A stretch of 64,000 nucleotides of DNA from an uncultured Prevotellaceae bacterium (lineage in GTDB: Bacteria > Bacteroidota > Bacteroidia > Bacteroidales > Bacteroidaceae). A model generated the notes under the pieces. The model did no database searches, was not told where the DNA came from, and saw only the letters and a program-made list of their open reading frames with translations. Made by a program: the position numbers and the translations under genes. This document shows, piece by piece, positions 26,544 to 36,421 of the stretch (the stretch's first letter is position 1; each line of letters opens with the position of its first letter). The DNA lies in NCBI GenBank assembly GCA_902776545.1, contig CACYQO010000004.1:179505-243504 (forward strand), given 5' to 3'.

Positions 26544-28649
26544 ATGAAGTGCAAGTATTTATTCCTTTTAATTTCGGCTATTATCCTCGTATCGTGCGGT
26601 ATGGATCATGATGCAATCAACCAGCAGATTTATCAGGAATCCGTTAAGTACAATGCCGAACAACAATTGGGCATCACCATCGACCCTAACCAGACATGGA
26701 ATGCCATCAAGGAAGGATCCATCACCGTCACGGCTGATGCAGACCTTGAAGATATTGTAAAGGTACAGATTCTGACAGAGTCGCCTTTCTACAATGATGA
26801 AGCCAGGGTGCTTAATTCTGTGAATTGTAAGAGGGGCGATGTTGTGACGATTACTTATGAGATCCCAGCTTATCTGACAGAACTCGTGGCTTCCTGTGTT
26901 AACAGTAAGGGTATTCAACGTATCAAGGTATTCAAAGTCGGAGACCTTAGCGTCAGTTTCGGTTCCTCATCCAGAGCCAGGACGAGAGCCGCAGCCAGCG
27001 AGATACCCTCCTTCACAAGCATCAAGCTAAAATCCCCGGTCTCCTCATTCAATGCCAAGCGTGCCCAGCAGGGAGCTTCATGCACTATCGGCGGTAAGGT
27101 TTACACCGAGTGGAGCAATTCCAACTGGGAGAATGAACTGATGTGGGATCTGGCAGACGGCCAGACATTCGACAACGGATGGAAATTAGACACAGAAAAG
27201 AATAAAGGCCATATCTTCCGCGATATTGCAGGCTTTGATGAAGGCGAATTGGCTACCGTCAAGAATATTATCAATAATATCCTCTACAAGTATACTGTTA
27301 CCAACGAAGATAAAACTTACGGTGTTAACAATAGGAGAAATAACCTCAGAGTCATCAAACAGAGTCCATATTTTACATTAAATAACAACTACATCTATAC
27401 CAATGGTAAAGGATGTGTGACATTAATTCCTATTCAGGCTTATACGGATGAATTCAAAATGGATCACATATATTACTATTACTATAAGCCCGAAGATGTT
27501 CCTGCCGATATGAATGAAGTGGATTACATCAAGAGTCTGCCCAAGTATAAGGCCATTCAGGTTGAAAGAATAGAAACTACTCCCCAAAGCAAAGAAGGTG
27601 CCTATTTTAGGAACAAAGAGTTTTTACTCCCCTATTACAAGAATGCTCCCCAAGTGGGCGACAACGAGGCCAGTGCAGTCTTCCCCGCAGGCTATAAGAT
27701 CGGTTTCTTGAACATGAAGTATTCCAACGGCAATTACAGCTATGGGGAAGTTAAACATGGATGCACTTATGGTGATGGACGTTTGAATTTTGCGGTCAAC
27801 CACATAGTAGGACATTTTAAGACGGCTATGGATACGAGTATAGGCGGTAGTGTTAATGAGGGTATGCAGTTTGAAGATCCTCGTATTGCCTGCTTTAGTG
27901 CCAATGGAAAGACATACATGGCGTTTGAAGAAGGTGCCGATTGTAATTTCAGCGATATAATCATTGAAATCGGTGGTATCAACGTTACAGAGCCTGAGAA
28001 AGAAGAAACCGAAGAAATCGTTGTGAAAGACAAGTCTGGTGAAAGTCAGACTATCATTTCAAGGCAAACGCAAGCTATTGAAACCCTTGAACCCATTTTT
28101 GAGAACGAAGCCAATGTCTACACCATGTGCTTTGAAGATAGGCCGGTTAATGCCGACTATGATATGAACGACGTCGTGCTGAAGGCTTCACGCGAAGATA
28201 ACCATAGTATTAGAATCCGTGTTGTCGCCTGTGGTGCCCAAGACATTGTGACTTTATGTGGCATTGAAGGAGAAAAAGATCAATCAAGATATCTTAACAA
28301 CCGGGAGATCCATGATATTTTACATATTGGAATGGGTACATTTGCCAATACAGGAGGACAAAAAGCAGAAGAAGCGTGGGAAGTCGTAGAGACTGGCAAT
28401 ATGACCATAGCCCAATTCCTTAAAAATATCTATATTGAGAACAATACTACCAAAACGACAATCAAAATGCCCACTGAAAGTGGTGAGCCCCCATGTGTCA
28501 TCATCGTACCGTTCGACTTTAGGTATCCGAAGGAGGGCAAAAACATCACCAAGGCCTACAAAGGATTCCTCGACTGGGCCAAAGACCTCAATCAAAACAT
28601 AGATTGGTATACTGCGCCTGAGCAGGCATTGATATACGACGGAAATTAA
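26544..28649 (+). CDS. LruC/DUF4842-type surface lipoprotein
   Basis: A 701-residue lipoprotein (signal ending in ILVSCGMD, lipidated Cys at about 18). The C-terminal half has the acidic signature CFEDRPVNADYDMNDVVLKA, as in LruC-domain (DUF4842) proteins of Bacteroidota. It is probably exposed on the cell surface; no enzyme motif was seen. It is clearly more AT-rich than its neighbours, with different codon choice, which suggests a separate origin or relaxed constraint. It has its own promoter and terminator. The start at 26544 gives the lipoprotein signal; the longer frame does not. Confidence 0.75.
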   Translation: MKCKYLFLLISAIILVSCGMDHDAINQQIYQESVKYNAEQQLGITIDPNQTWNAIKEGSITVTADADLEDIVKVQILTESPFYNDEARVLNSVNCKRGDVVTITYEIPAYLTELVASCVNSKGIQRIKVFKVGDLSVSFGSSSRARTRAAASEIPSFTSIKLKSPVSSFNAKRAQQGASCTIGGKVYTEWSNSNWENELMWDLADGQTFDNGWKLDTEKNKGHIFRDIAGFDEGELATVKNIINNILYKYTVTNEDKTYGVNNRRNNLRVIKQSPYFTLNNNYIYTNGKGCVTLIPIQAYTDEFKMDHIYYYYYKPEDVPADMNEVDYIKSLPKYKAIQVERIETTPQSKEGAYFRNKEFLLPYYKNAPQVGDNEASAVFPAGYKIGFLNMKYSNGNYSYGEVKHGCTYGDGRLNFAVNHIVGHFKTAMDTSIGGSVNEGMQFEDPRIACFSANGKTYMAFEEGADCNFSDIIIEIGGINVTEPEKEETEEIVVKDKSGESQTIISRQTQAIETLEPIFENEANVYTMCFEDRPVNADYDMNDVVLKASREDNHSIRIRVVACGAQDIVTLCGIEGEKDQSRYLNNREIHDILHIGMGTFANTGGQKAEEAWEVVETGNMTIAQFLKNIYIENNTTKTTIKMPTESGEPPCVIIVPFDFRYPKEGKNITKAYKGFLDWAKDLNQNIDWYTAPEQALIYDGN

Positions 28650-28685
28650 AGAGTTCAAATCTTTAGAATCAAGACAACACTAGTT

Positions 28686-28712
28686 TGCCGCCTTTTTCGG
28701 GCGGCATTTTTT
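28686..28712 (+). terminator. Terminator after the LruC-type gene
   Basis: Stem TGCCGCC/GGCGGCA (28686-28692, 28700-28706) followed by TTTTTTATTTTT. Confidence 0.9.
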
Positions 28713-28772
28713 ATTTTTATATAAAAAAGCCAAAAAAACTAAAGGATTCTTCGGAATATGGAGTTTATTGCT

Positions 28773-28780
28773 TACCTTTG
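28773..28780 (+). promoter_or_regulatory. -7 box of the methylmalonyl-CoA epimerase operon
   Basis: TACCTTTG, 45 bases before the epimerase ATG. The -33 region has only TTCG. Confidence 0.6.
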
Positions 28781-28824
28781 CACATTATTTATAATATAAA
28801 GGTTTTATTTTAAATACTAAAGAT

Positions 28825-29235
28825 ATGAAGATTTCCCACATTGAGCATCTGGGCATCGCAGTTCAGAGCATCGAGGAGAGCCTGCCGTACTTCACTGACG
28901 TGCTGGGCTTGGAGTGTTATGCAACAGAAGTAGTAGAGGATCAGAAGGTGAAGACCGCTTTCCTTCGCTGCGGCGAGGTGAAGCTGGAGCTGCTTGAGCC
29001 GACATCACCGGAGAGCACCATCCAGAAGTGGCTCGACAAGGGCAACAAGGGTGTGCACCATGTAGCCTTCTGCGTTGAGGACGGTGTGGCCAAAGGTCTT
29101 GCCGAAGTTTCTGAGAAGGGCGTACGCCTCATCGACGAGAAGCCCCGTAAGGGCGCCGAGGGTCTGAACATCGCCTTCCTCCACCCGAAGTCAACCTGTG
29201 GTATCCTCACTGAACTTTGTGAGCATCCAGAGTAA
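28825..29235 (+). CDS. mce: Methylmalonyl-CoA epimerase
   Basis: Converts (R)- to (S)-methylmalonyl-CoA, linking the mutase to the decarboxylase. The 136-residue vicinal-oxygen-chelate protein has the metal residues in IEHLGIAVQSIE, VKLELLEPTSPES and GVHHVAFCVED, and ends in GILTELCEHP. It leads the operon with carboxyltransferase, small subunit and biotin carrier. The mutase itself lies 27 kb away (mutA, mutB). Confidence 0.95.
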   Translation: MKISHIEHLGIAVQSIEESLPYFTDVLGLECYATEVVEDQKVKTAFLRCGEVKLELLEPTSPESTIQKWLDKGNKGVHHVAFCVEDGVAKGLAEVSEKGVRLIDEKPRKGAEGLNIAFLHPKSTCGILTELCEHPE

Positions 29236-29274
29236 ATTGATAATTAAAAATTGACAATTGATAATTAAATAAAG
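29232..29274 (+). repeat. TTGATAATTAA repeat between mce and mmdA
   Basis: Three units of (A)ATTGATAATTAA start at the mce stop and end just before the mmdA ATG. Similar words occur at 32504-32533 and 32660-32690. Confidence 0.75.
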
Positions 29275-29276
29275 CA

Positions 29277-30842
29277 ATGAGCAAACAGTTAGACAAGATC
29301 AAACAACTCATCGAGAAGCGCGAACAGGCCCGTCTCGGTGGTGGTGAGAAAGCTATTCAGAAGCAGCATGAGCGCGGAAAGTACACAGCCCGTGAGCGCA
29401 TTGAGATGCTGCTTGATGAAGGTTCGTTCGAAGAGTACGACATGTTCAAGGAGCATCGCTGCCATAACTTCGGTATGGAGAAGAAGCAGTTCCTCGGCGA
29501 CGGTGTCGTAGCTGGTAGCGGTACCATCGACGGCCGTCTGGTGTTCATCTTCGCACAGGACTTCACCGTTCATGCCGGTTCTCTCAGTGAGACCATGAGC
29601 CAGAAGATCTGCAAGGTGATGGATATGGCCATGAAGATGGGTGCTCCCGTCATCGGCATCAACGACTCTGGTGGTGCACGTATCCAGGAGGGTATCAACG
29701 CCCTCGCAGGCTATGCAGAGATCTTCGAGCGTAACATCCTCGCATCGGGTGTCATCCCGCAGATTTCAGGTATCTTCGGCCCCTGCGCCGGTGGTGCTGT
29801 CTACTCCCCTGCCCTCACCGACTTCACGCTGATGATGGAGAACACCTCATACATGTTCCTCACCGGCCCGAAGGTGGTGAAGACAGTCACGGGTGAGGAT
29901 ATCGACCAGGAGCACCTCGGCGGTGCCTCAGTACATGCCACGAAGTCGGGTGTGACCCACTTCACCGCAGCCACTGAGGAGGAAGGTATTCAGATGTTGA
30001 AGACCCTGCTGAGCTACATCCCCTCGAACAACATGGAGACAGCTCCCTTCAAGCCCACCAACGACCCCATCAACCGTATGGAGGACAGCCTGAACGAGAT
30101 CATCCCCGAGAACCCCAACGAGGCTTACGACATGTACAAGGTCATCTCTGCCATCACAGACGACGGCGAGTTCTTCGAGGTACAGCCTAAGTTCGCCAAG
30201 AACATCATCGTCGGCTTCGCCCGCTTCAACGGTCAGAGCGTAGGTATCGTGGCTAACCAGCCGACATGCTATGCCGGTGTGCTCGACGTGAACGCCTCTC
30301 GTAAGGGTGCCCGCTTCGTCCGTTTCTGCGACGCCTTCAATATTCCTATCGTGTCGCTCGTCGACGTGCCAGGCTTCCTGCCCGGTACTGGTCAGGAGTA
30401 CAACGCCGTCATCCTACACGGCGCCCAGCTGCTCTATGCCTACGGTGAGGCCACTGTGCCCAAGATCACCGTTACTCTGCGTAAGTCGTACGGCGGTTCG
30501 CACATCGTGATGGGTTCGAAGCAGCTCCACACCGACCTGAACTACGCATGGCCCTCTGCTGAGATCGCCGTGATGGGAGCCTCTGGTGCCGCCGCTGTGC
30601 TCTACGCTAAGGAGGCTAAGGCCAAGAAGGAGGCTGGTGAGGACGTGAAGGCCTTCATCGCTGAGAAGGAGGACGAATACAACGAACTCTTCGCCAACCC
30701 GTATCAGGCAGCCAAGTATGGCTACATCGACGACGTGATCGAGCCTCGCAACACCCGCTTCCGCATCTGCCGCGGTCTGGCCCAGCTCGCCACCAAGCGC
30801 GACGCCTTGCCCGCCAAGAAGCATGGTAACATACCTATGTAA
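29277..30842 (+). CDS. mmdA: Methylmalonyl-CoA/propionyl-CoA carboxyltransferase subunit
   Basis: Carboxyltransferase subunit of biotin-dependent methylmalonyl-CoA decarboxylase or propionyl-CoA carboxylase (521 residues). It has the crotonase-like double domain with NDSGGARIQEGINALAGY, GPCAGGAVYSPALTDF, VDVPGFLPGTG and SYGGSHIVMGSKQL. It acts on the CoA ester and passes CO2 to or from the carrier biotin. It is followed by a small subunit-like gene and the biotin carrier. No membrane beta subunit gene is in the operon, so whether it is a sodium pump or a plain carboxylase is open. Confidence 0.94.
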   Translation: MSKQLDKIKQLIEKREQARLGGGEKAIQKQHERGKYTARERIEMLLDEGSFEEYDMFKEHRCHNFGMEKKQFLGDGVVAGSGTIDGRLVFIFAQDFTVHAGSLSETMSQKICKVMDMAMKMGAPVIGINDSGGARIQEGINALAGYAEIFERNILASGVIPQISGIFGPCAGGAVYSPALTDFTLMMENTSYMFLTGPKVVKTVTGEDIDQEHLGGASVHATKSGVTHFTAATEEEGIQMLKTLLSYIPSNNMETAPFKPTNDPINRMEDSLNEIIPENPNEAYDMYKVISAITDDGEFFEVQPKFAKNIIVGFARFNGQSVGIVANQPTCYAGVLDVNASRKGARFVRFCDAFNIPIVSLVDVPGFLPGTGQEYNAVILHGAQLLYAYGEATVPKITVTLRKSYGGSHIVMGSKQLHTDLNYAWPSAEIAVMGASGAAAVLYAKEAKAKKEAGEDVKAFIAEKEDEYNELFANPYQAAKYGYIDDVIEPRNTRFRICRGLAQLATKRDALPAKKHGNIPM

Positions 30843-30856
30843 TTATTTTCTATAAT

Positions 30857-30991
30857 ATGAACAACGAGATTTATGCAGCGATTGCCCTGGCGCTCCACGA
30901 GCACTTAGGCAATAACGTTCACGACGCAGAGCCGGGCATCATCACCATCAGTGCCCACCCCACTCAGTGGAACGGCTATAATGAGTTTTGA
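30857..30991 (+). CDS. 44-residue decarboxylase small subunit (MmdE/OadG tail-like)
   Basis: A small gene between mmdA and the biotin carrier. It has an ATG at 30857 and a TGA at 30989, and codes 44 residues. The sequence (EIYAAIALALHEH; NNVHDAEPGIITIS; HPTQWNGY) resembles the soluble C-terminal tail of the OadG/MmdD gamma subunit and the small MmdE subunit of sodium-pumping decarboxylases. The membrane helix of OadG is absent. It probably helps hold the carboxyltransferase and carrier together. The gaps of 14 and 2 bases support expression as part of the operon. The identification rests on pattern memory and should be tested by profile search. Confidence 0.6.
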   Translation: MNNEIYAAIALALHEHLGNNVHDAEPGIITISAHPTQWNGYNEF

Positions 30992-30993
30992 GT

Positions 30994-31422
30994 ATGAAAG
31001 AGTATAAGTATACAATCAACGGGAATAAGTATGAGGTTGTGGTCGGTGATATCACGGATAACATCGCCACACTGACCGTCAACGGTGAAGAATATACTGT
31101 AGAGATGGAGAAACAGGCCGAGCCTGAGAAAAAGAAGCCCGTGGTGAAAGCCGCTACTGCCGCCGCTTCAGATGACGCACCTGCTGCCAACAAGGCTGCC
31201 GTCAACAAGGCCAACGCCGTCAAGGCTCCGCTGCCCGGCGTCATTACCGACATCCTTGTGGCCGAGGGCGACGAGGTGAAGGCCGGCGACACGGTGATCG
31301 TACTCGAAGCCATGAAGATGGCCAATAACCTCGCTGCCGAGAAAGACGGCAAGGTGACTGCCATCTGCGTTAAGATCGGTGAGAGTGTCATGGAAGACGA
31401 TGCACTGGTTGTGATTGAGTAA
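30994..31422 (+). CDS. Biotin carboxyl carrier subunit
   Basis: A 142-residue carrier. The N-terminal 45 residues form a small beta domain, followed by an Ala/Pro/Lys linker (about 45-75) and a biotinyl domain with the target lysine K108 in EAMKM. It accepts CO2 from methylmalonyl-CoA through the carboxyltransferase. The ATG at 30994 is taken; a TTG two codons earlier overlaps the previous stop. It is the last gene of the operon, with a strong terminator after it. Confidence 0.95.
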   Translation: MKEYKYTINGNKYEVVVGDITDNIATLTVNGEEYTVEMEKQAEPEKKKPVVKAATAAASDDAPAANKAAVNKANAVKAPLPGVITDILVAEGDEVKAGDTVIVLEAMKMANNLAAEKDGKVTAICVKIGESVMEDDALVVIE

Positions 31423-31437
31423 CCTGTGCACATACAA

Positions 31438-31473
31438 GAAAACGGCCGCGCATTCACGTACGCGGCCGTTTTC
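31438..31473. terminator. Bidirectional terminator
   Basis: Perfect 13-bp stem GAAAACGGCCGCG/CGCGGCCGTTTTC with a 10-base loop and T-runs on both strands, between the convergent biotin carrier and LacI genes. Confidence 0.92.
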
Positions 31474-31484
31474 TTTTCAATATA

Positions 31485-32504
31485 TTAGTGGCGGGCAGAA
31501 GTCTCGCGAATAATGACCTTCTGGGGAACAATCTCACGATAGATCTTACGGTCGCCTGCGATATTCTTCAGCAACAGGCGGCAAGCGGTCTGTCCCATCA
31601 GGCGCGACTGGTCCTCGATAGCGGAGAGCTTCGGTGTAACGTACTGGGCATGGACATCGTCGGTAAAACCAATCAGGGCTACATCATCGGGGATGCGGAA
31701 ACCGAGTTGCTTGATGGCAGTAAAGGCTGCGAAAGTGATGATATCGTTGAAAGCAAGGATGGCGTCAGGACGGTTTTCGCTCTGCAACAGACGGATAGTG
31801 GCATTAAGCGCCCAGTCGTAGTCGATGCGTTCACAGACAACGAGTTCACGGTCAATGGGGATGCGGTTCTCACGCAGTGCCTCCAGATAGCCATGCTTGC
31901 GACGACGCACCATATCAAGGTGGTTCGGACCTCCTATGAAAGCAATACGACGGCTACCTGTATCGATAAGATGCTGGGTGGCCTCCTGAGCAGCCACATC
32001 GCCATTGGCTGTAACACAGGAGAACTTCTCCGGCAGACAAGTACGTCCGAAGAACACCAGAGGGATATCCATCTGTGAGATTTCCTCAAAGTGCCTATAG
32101 TCAGTGGTATTCTGCGAAAGACAGGCAACGATACCCTCGACGTGAAGTCCGATGAAGTTATCGATGACACGCACTTCGGCTTCGCTCTGCTCGTGGGTGT
32201 TGGCACTGATGATGGAATAACCGCTCTTGGCCGCCTCATCCTCAATGCCGTCGAGCACCGAAGCATAGTAGTGACTCACGAGGTTCGGCACGACCACGCC
32301 AATCACCCTCGGTGCCTCCTTGCGCAGACTCTGTGCAAAGGGGTTCGGACGATAGTTCAGCTTTTTGGCCAGTGCTTTCACGCGCTCCTGCATCTCCAGC
32401 CCAATCTCGGGTGAACTGCGCAGGGCTCTGCTCACAGTGGCAATACTCACGCCCAGCTCCAGGGCGAGATCCTTCAATGATATACGTCGTTTTCCGTTAG
32501 GCAT
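31485..32504 (-). CDS. LacI-family transcriptional regulator
   Basis: A 339-residue repressor. The N-terminal HTH (ISLKDLALELGVSIATVSRA) with hinge (YRPNPFAQSLR) is followed by a periplasmic-binding-protein-like effector domain starting VIGVVVPNLVSHYYASVLDG. It probably represses itself: a near-palindromic GCAAACGTTTAC site overlaps its -33 box, and the same 11-base core occurs before the gene at 53469. The effector is likely a sugar, but none can be named. The ATG at 32504 gives the normal HTH position. Confidence 0.92.
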   Translation of the reverse strand: MPNGKRRISLKDLALELGVSIATVSRALRSSPEIGLEMQERVKALAKKLNYRPNPFAQSLRKEAPRVIGVVVPNLVSHYYASVLDGIEDEAAKSGYSIISANTHEQSEAEVRVIDNFIGLHVEGIVACLSQNTTDYRHFEEISQMDIPLVFFGRTCLPEKFSCVTANGDVAAQEATQHLIDTGSRRIAFIGGPNHLDMVRRRKHGYLEALRENRIPIDRELVVCERIDYDWALNATIRLLQSENRPDAILAFNDIITFAAFTAIKQLGFRIPDDVALIGFTDDVHAQYVTPKLSAIEDQSRLMGQTACRLLLKNIAGDRKIYREIVPQKVIIRETSARH

Positions 32505-32541
32505 GATTGATAATAATGAATAATTGATAATTTCTCGGTTG

Positions 32542-32580
32542 CAAAGATACATTATTTCTCTGAATATCGCAAACGTTTAC
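32542..32580 (-). promoter_or_regulatory. lacI-type promoter with candidate operator
   Basis: Minus-strand -7 TATCTTTG (32542-32549) and -33 TTTG (32570-32573), 20 bases apart. The operator-like CAAACGTTTAC (32570-32580) covers the -33 box. Confidence 0.7.
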
Positions 32581-32634
32581 GTGTTTTTTTGCAAATTCTT
32601 TCCTCTTTTTTCCCTCCACTTTCCTCTTTTTTCG

Positions 32635-32733
32635 TACCTTTGCAGCAGAAATCAGAATGAGTAATGAATAGTTGATAATAAGTTAGTTAGAAGAAAAGCC
32701 AAGACTGTCGTGATGACACTCTTGGTTTTTTTA
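32635..32733 (+). ncRNA. Candidate small RNA, about 80-90 nt
   Basis: A plus-strand -7 box TACCTTTG (32635-32642) faces a hairpin with T-run (32699-32732) only 57 bases on, with no gene between. This predicts a short transcript between the divergent lacI promoter and the convergent LuxR gene. No -33 box is clear, so the call is tentative. Confidence 0.35.
32699..32732. terminator. Hairpin with T-run after the LuxR regulator gene
   Basis: Stem CCAAGA/TCTTGG (32699-32704, 32720-32725) extended by TGTC/GACA across one mismatch. Seven Ts follow on the plus strand, and a weaker T-rich tract on the minus strand. Confidence 0.7.
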
Positions 32734-33372
32734 TATGTAATATTCAGCAGAATCGACAAGTCCGGCCCTAAGGGCATACTTCGTTGCCTCGTGGACCGTA
32801 TTCAATCCCAACTTCCTGAAAATATTCTTCCGATGCGTATTGACGGTATGGAAACTGGAGAAGCGTTTCTCGGCAATCTCCCTGGTAGTCATGCCCAGGG
32901 CGATATCCTTCAGAATCTCCATCTCAGTACGGGTAAGACGGACATCCTCTGCCATTCGGTCCTGAGCCGGAGCCAGCAGGATCTCTGCCATTCGCTGACA
33001 GATGAACCGTTGGCCCCGAGCGGCATAGCGGAGACAGTCGCGTATCTCCGAGAGCGGCGAGTCTTTGAGCAACACACTGAACAGGGAAGACATAGCGATG
33101 GCGCGACGGACGAAGTCTGATGACAAATCAAAACTGAAGAGTATCCACTTCGTCAGCGGGAAACGTTCGTGCAGGATTTCCAGTTCCTCGATATCATTGA
33201 TGTCGAAGAGGGTATAGTCAAGCACAACCACCGCCTCACCATGAGACTTCAACTGTTCTATCAGTTCCGTTTTGTCGGCAGCACGACATATCTCAGGTAT
33301 TGGCTCCAGATGCTCACAAACGTACATCATGCCAACCCGGGTGATATCCTGATTATCGGCTAATATGATCAT
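32731..33372 (-). CDS. LuxR-type response regulator
   Basis: A 213-residue regulator with a receiver domain (about 1-120; probable phospho-acceptor D52 in VVVLDYTLFD) and a C-terminal LuxR HTH (LTRTEMEILKDIALGMTTRE; SFHTVNTHRKNIFRKLG). It is the last gene of the minus-strand inositol-lipid operon, 34 bases after the inositol-phosphate synthase gene, with a GTGAAAAGG repeat in the gap. No histidine kinase is adjacent; the nearest is at 38927-40177. Its control of the operon is inference. Confidence 0.85.
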   Translation of the reverse strand: MIILADNQDITRVGMMYVCEHLEPIPEICRAADKTELIEQLKSHGEAVVVLDYTLFDINDIEELEILHERFPLTKWILFSFDLSSDFVRRAIAMSSLFSVLLKDSPLSEIRDCLRYAARGQRFICQRMAEILLAPAQDRMAEDVRLTRTEMEILKDIALGMTTREIAEKRFSSFHTVNTHRKNIFRKLGLNTVHEATKYALRAGLVDSAEYYI

Positions 33373-33406
33373 CCCTTCACCTTTTCACCTCTCCACCTTT
33401 TCACCT

Positions 33407-33408
<2 letters not shown>
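33366..33408 (-). repeat. GTGAAAAGG repeat between inositol-phosphate synthase and LuxR genes
   Basis: Four units in gene-sense (minus) orientation, starting at the TAA stop of the synthase (33407-33409) and ending near the LuxR ATG. Confidence 0.85.
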
Positions 33409-34735
<1,327 letters not shown>

Positions 34736-34741
34736 GTCGTT

Positions 34742-35446
34742 TTATTTCGTTTTAATCATTTTCAATAATTCATCGAGCGAATCGATAATCTCACAATAGG
34801 GACAGTCCCCGTTGTGAGATGCGGGTGTCCACCCCTCACCTCGGAGCCAGACTGTCTGGCAGCCGGCCTCATGAGCAGGGATGATATCCTTATCCAAACT
34901 ATCGCCCACCACCGTCACCTCTTCCGGCTTCAGCCCAAGAGCTTCCACACCTAAGAGGAAAATGCGGGGATCAGGCTTGCGGATGCCAACGACGGCCGAC
35001 TCGACAACCTTGAGGAAGAGCCCGTCAAAGCCGAACTCATGCAACACCACAGGCATATTGCCGTAGAAGTTGCTCACCAGCACCATCGGCACGCCTTGAT
35101 CTTTCAGGGTCTGGAGAACCTTAATACTCCGGGCCGTCTGTTCGACGGTATGGGCATAGAGGTCATCTGCCAGTTCCTCAGCATATCTCGCTCCACATTC
35201 CACATTCCTCTTCAGGAATTCCAGCTGCAACTGAAGTTTCGCTTCCAGCGTCTGACGGAAGGTAAAGTCCGGACGGATGATAAGATTCCGACCCAGCGTA
35301 CGTTCCGCATGGACATACGCCTCCCGGAACTGAGCTTCGGTAACAGGCACCCGATGACGCTCATAGGCATGCCAGAGCACCTGTCCCCAATGCTGTCCTC
35401 CCGTATCGAGAGTGCCTCCGTAGTCAAAGATAAAACCTGCCGTCAT
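34742..35446 (-). CDS. HAD-family phosphatase of the inositol-lipid operon
   Basis: A 234-residue haloacid-dehalogenase-like hydrolase. Motif I is FDYGGTLDT: the nucleophile Asp8 is kept but the usual second Asp is Gly10. Motif II is VLVSNFYGN, motif III has KPDPRIF, and motif IV is VVGDSLDKDI. By context it could remove the phosphate from phosphatidylinositol phosphate. Its start overlaps the end of the phosphatidyltransferase gene by 4 bases, and the inositol-phosphate synthase follows 6 bases later. Confidence 0.82.
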   Translation of the reverse strand: MTAGFIFDYGGTLDTGGQHWGQVLWHAYERHRVPVTEAQFREAYVHAERTLGRNLIIRPDFTFRQTLEAKLQLQLEFLKRNVECGARYAEELADDLYAHTVEQTARSIKVLQTLKDQGVPMVLVSNFYGNMPVVLHEFGFDGLFLKVVESAVVGIRKPDPRIFLLGVEALGLKPEEVTVVGDSLDKDIIPAHEAGCQTVWLRGEGWTPASHNGDCPYCEIIDSLDELLKMIKTK

Positions 35447-36378
35447 GCTTTCAAATATGTATTGTACAAGTCATCACACAACCGTTCATGGGTGCGGTGC
35501 ATATACGCGTACATTATATTTAATATAATAACCTCCACTAACAGATAGACCCACGGACAGTCGAGCAAACACGTAACATAGATAGTGATGGCACGGACAT
35601 TAAACGTGAGCATGTTGGTGTATTTCATCAGCGGCAGACTGCCAGCCCTGAACGCATCTCGAAGATCCTGAGGCATATCGGAAGCATCTGGCCAACGCGA
35701 CTTCACCTCACGAAAGAAAGCCTGGAAACGTGGAGTACGATGTTCCTGACTTTGACAATAACTGGCATAATTGTATCGGAAGAGACGCTCAAACCACTTC
35801 GCCTTAGGCAGATTATCGAAGATCTGCCGCTGCTGAGAACTAGAATCAAGTTCACTGCCTTCCTTGCCCAGAAGAAAATACAGATGTATCTGACGGTAAT
35901 AGTCTGCTAATGAGCTTTGTGGTGCATGACAAAGGAAGCCCGCCACAGCAGCCAGCATAAAGCCCCAAACGCCCCACGGCGTAGTGGTGCCGGGAATATG
36001 TTGGGGCCACAGACGTACCACGATGGCCACATAGATACAGAAGAACCACACATCGCCGGAGAATCCGTCAAGCACACGTCCTAAAAGTGTCTTTTTACCC
36101 GAAAGGCGTGCCATCTGACCGTCGGTAGAGTCACAGAAATTGGCGAGCATCAGCAGAGCAACGCCATAGAGGTTATGCAGTAGATCTGTATAATGGAACA
36201 TCCAACCTGCTGCCGCTCCAAAGAAGAACGACACAATCGTAATGACATTTGGATGGATGCCGAGTTTATTCCATAACAAAGCGAAGACAAGTCCAATGGG
36301 ACGCGTGAACCACACGTCGAGCCATTCCTCTGTGTCCTCAGACTTGAATGAAACCATCAATAACTCCTTAAATGCCAT
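35443..36378 (-). CDS. CDP-alcohol phosphatidyltransferase, probable phosphatidylinositol-phosphate synthase
   Basis: A 311-residue membrane enzyme that would join CDP-diacylglycerol to inositol phosphate. The full CDP-alcohol signature is present: D-S-T-D-G-Q-M-A-R, then G and two Asp (GRVLDGFSGD), around residues 83-110. It has about six membrane helices and long soluble loops. Its position in an operon with inositol-phosphate synthase and a phosphatase makes inositol phosphate the likely acceptor. The start at 36378 follows a CGTAAAT repeat. Confidence 0.85.
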   Translation of the reverse strand: MAFKELLMVSFKSEDTEEWLDVWFTRPIGLVFALLWNKLGIHPNVITIVSFFFGAAAGWMFHYTDLLHNLYGVALLMLANFCDSTDGQMARLSGKKTLLGRVLDGFSGDVWFFCIYVAIVVRLWPQHIPGTTTPWGVWGFMLAAVAGFLCHAPQSSLADYYRQIHLYFLLGKEGSELDSSSQQRQIFDNLPKAKWFERLFRYNYASYCQSQEHRTPRFQAFFREVKSRWPDASDMPQDLRDAFRAGSLPLMKYTNMLTFNVRAITIYVTCLLDCPWVYLLVEVIILNIMYAYMHRTHERLCDDLYNTYLKA

Positions 36379-36421
36379 TTATTATTTACGATTTACATAT
36401 TTACGATTTACTATTTATTAC
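36376..36421 (-). repeat. CGTAAAT repeat between ATP-grasp and phosphatidyltransferase genes
   Basis: Four units in gene-sense (minus) orientation. It codes the last residues (NSKS) of the ATP-grasp protein and its TAA stop (36401-36403). Confidence 0.85.
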
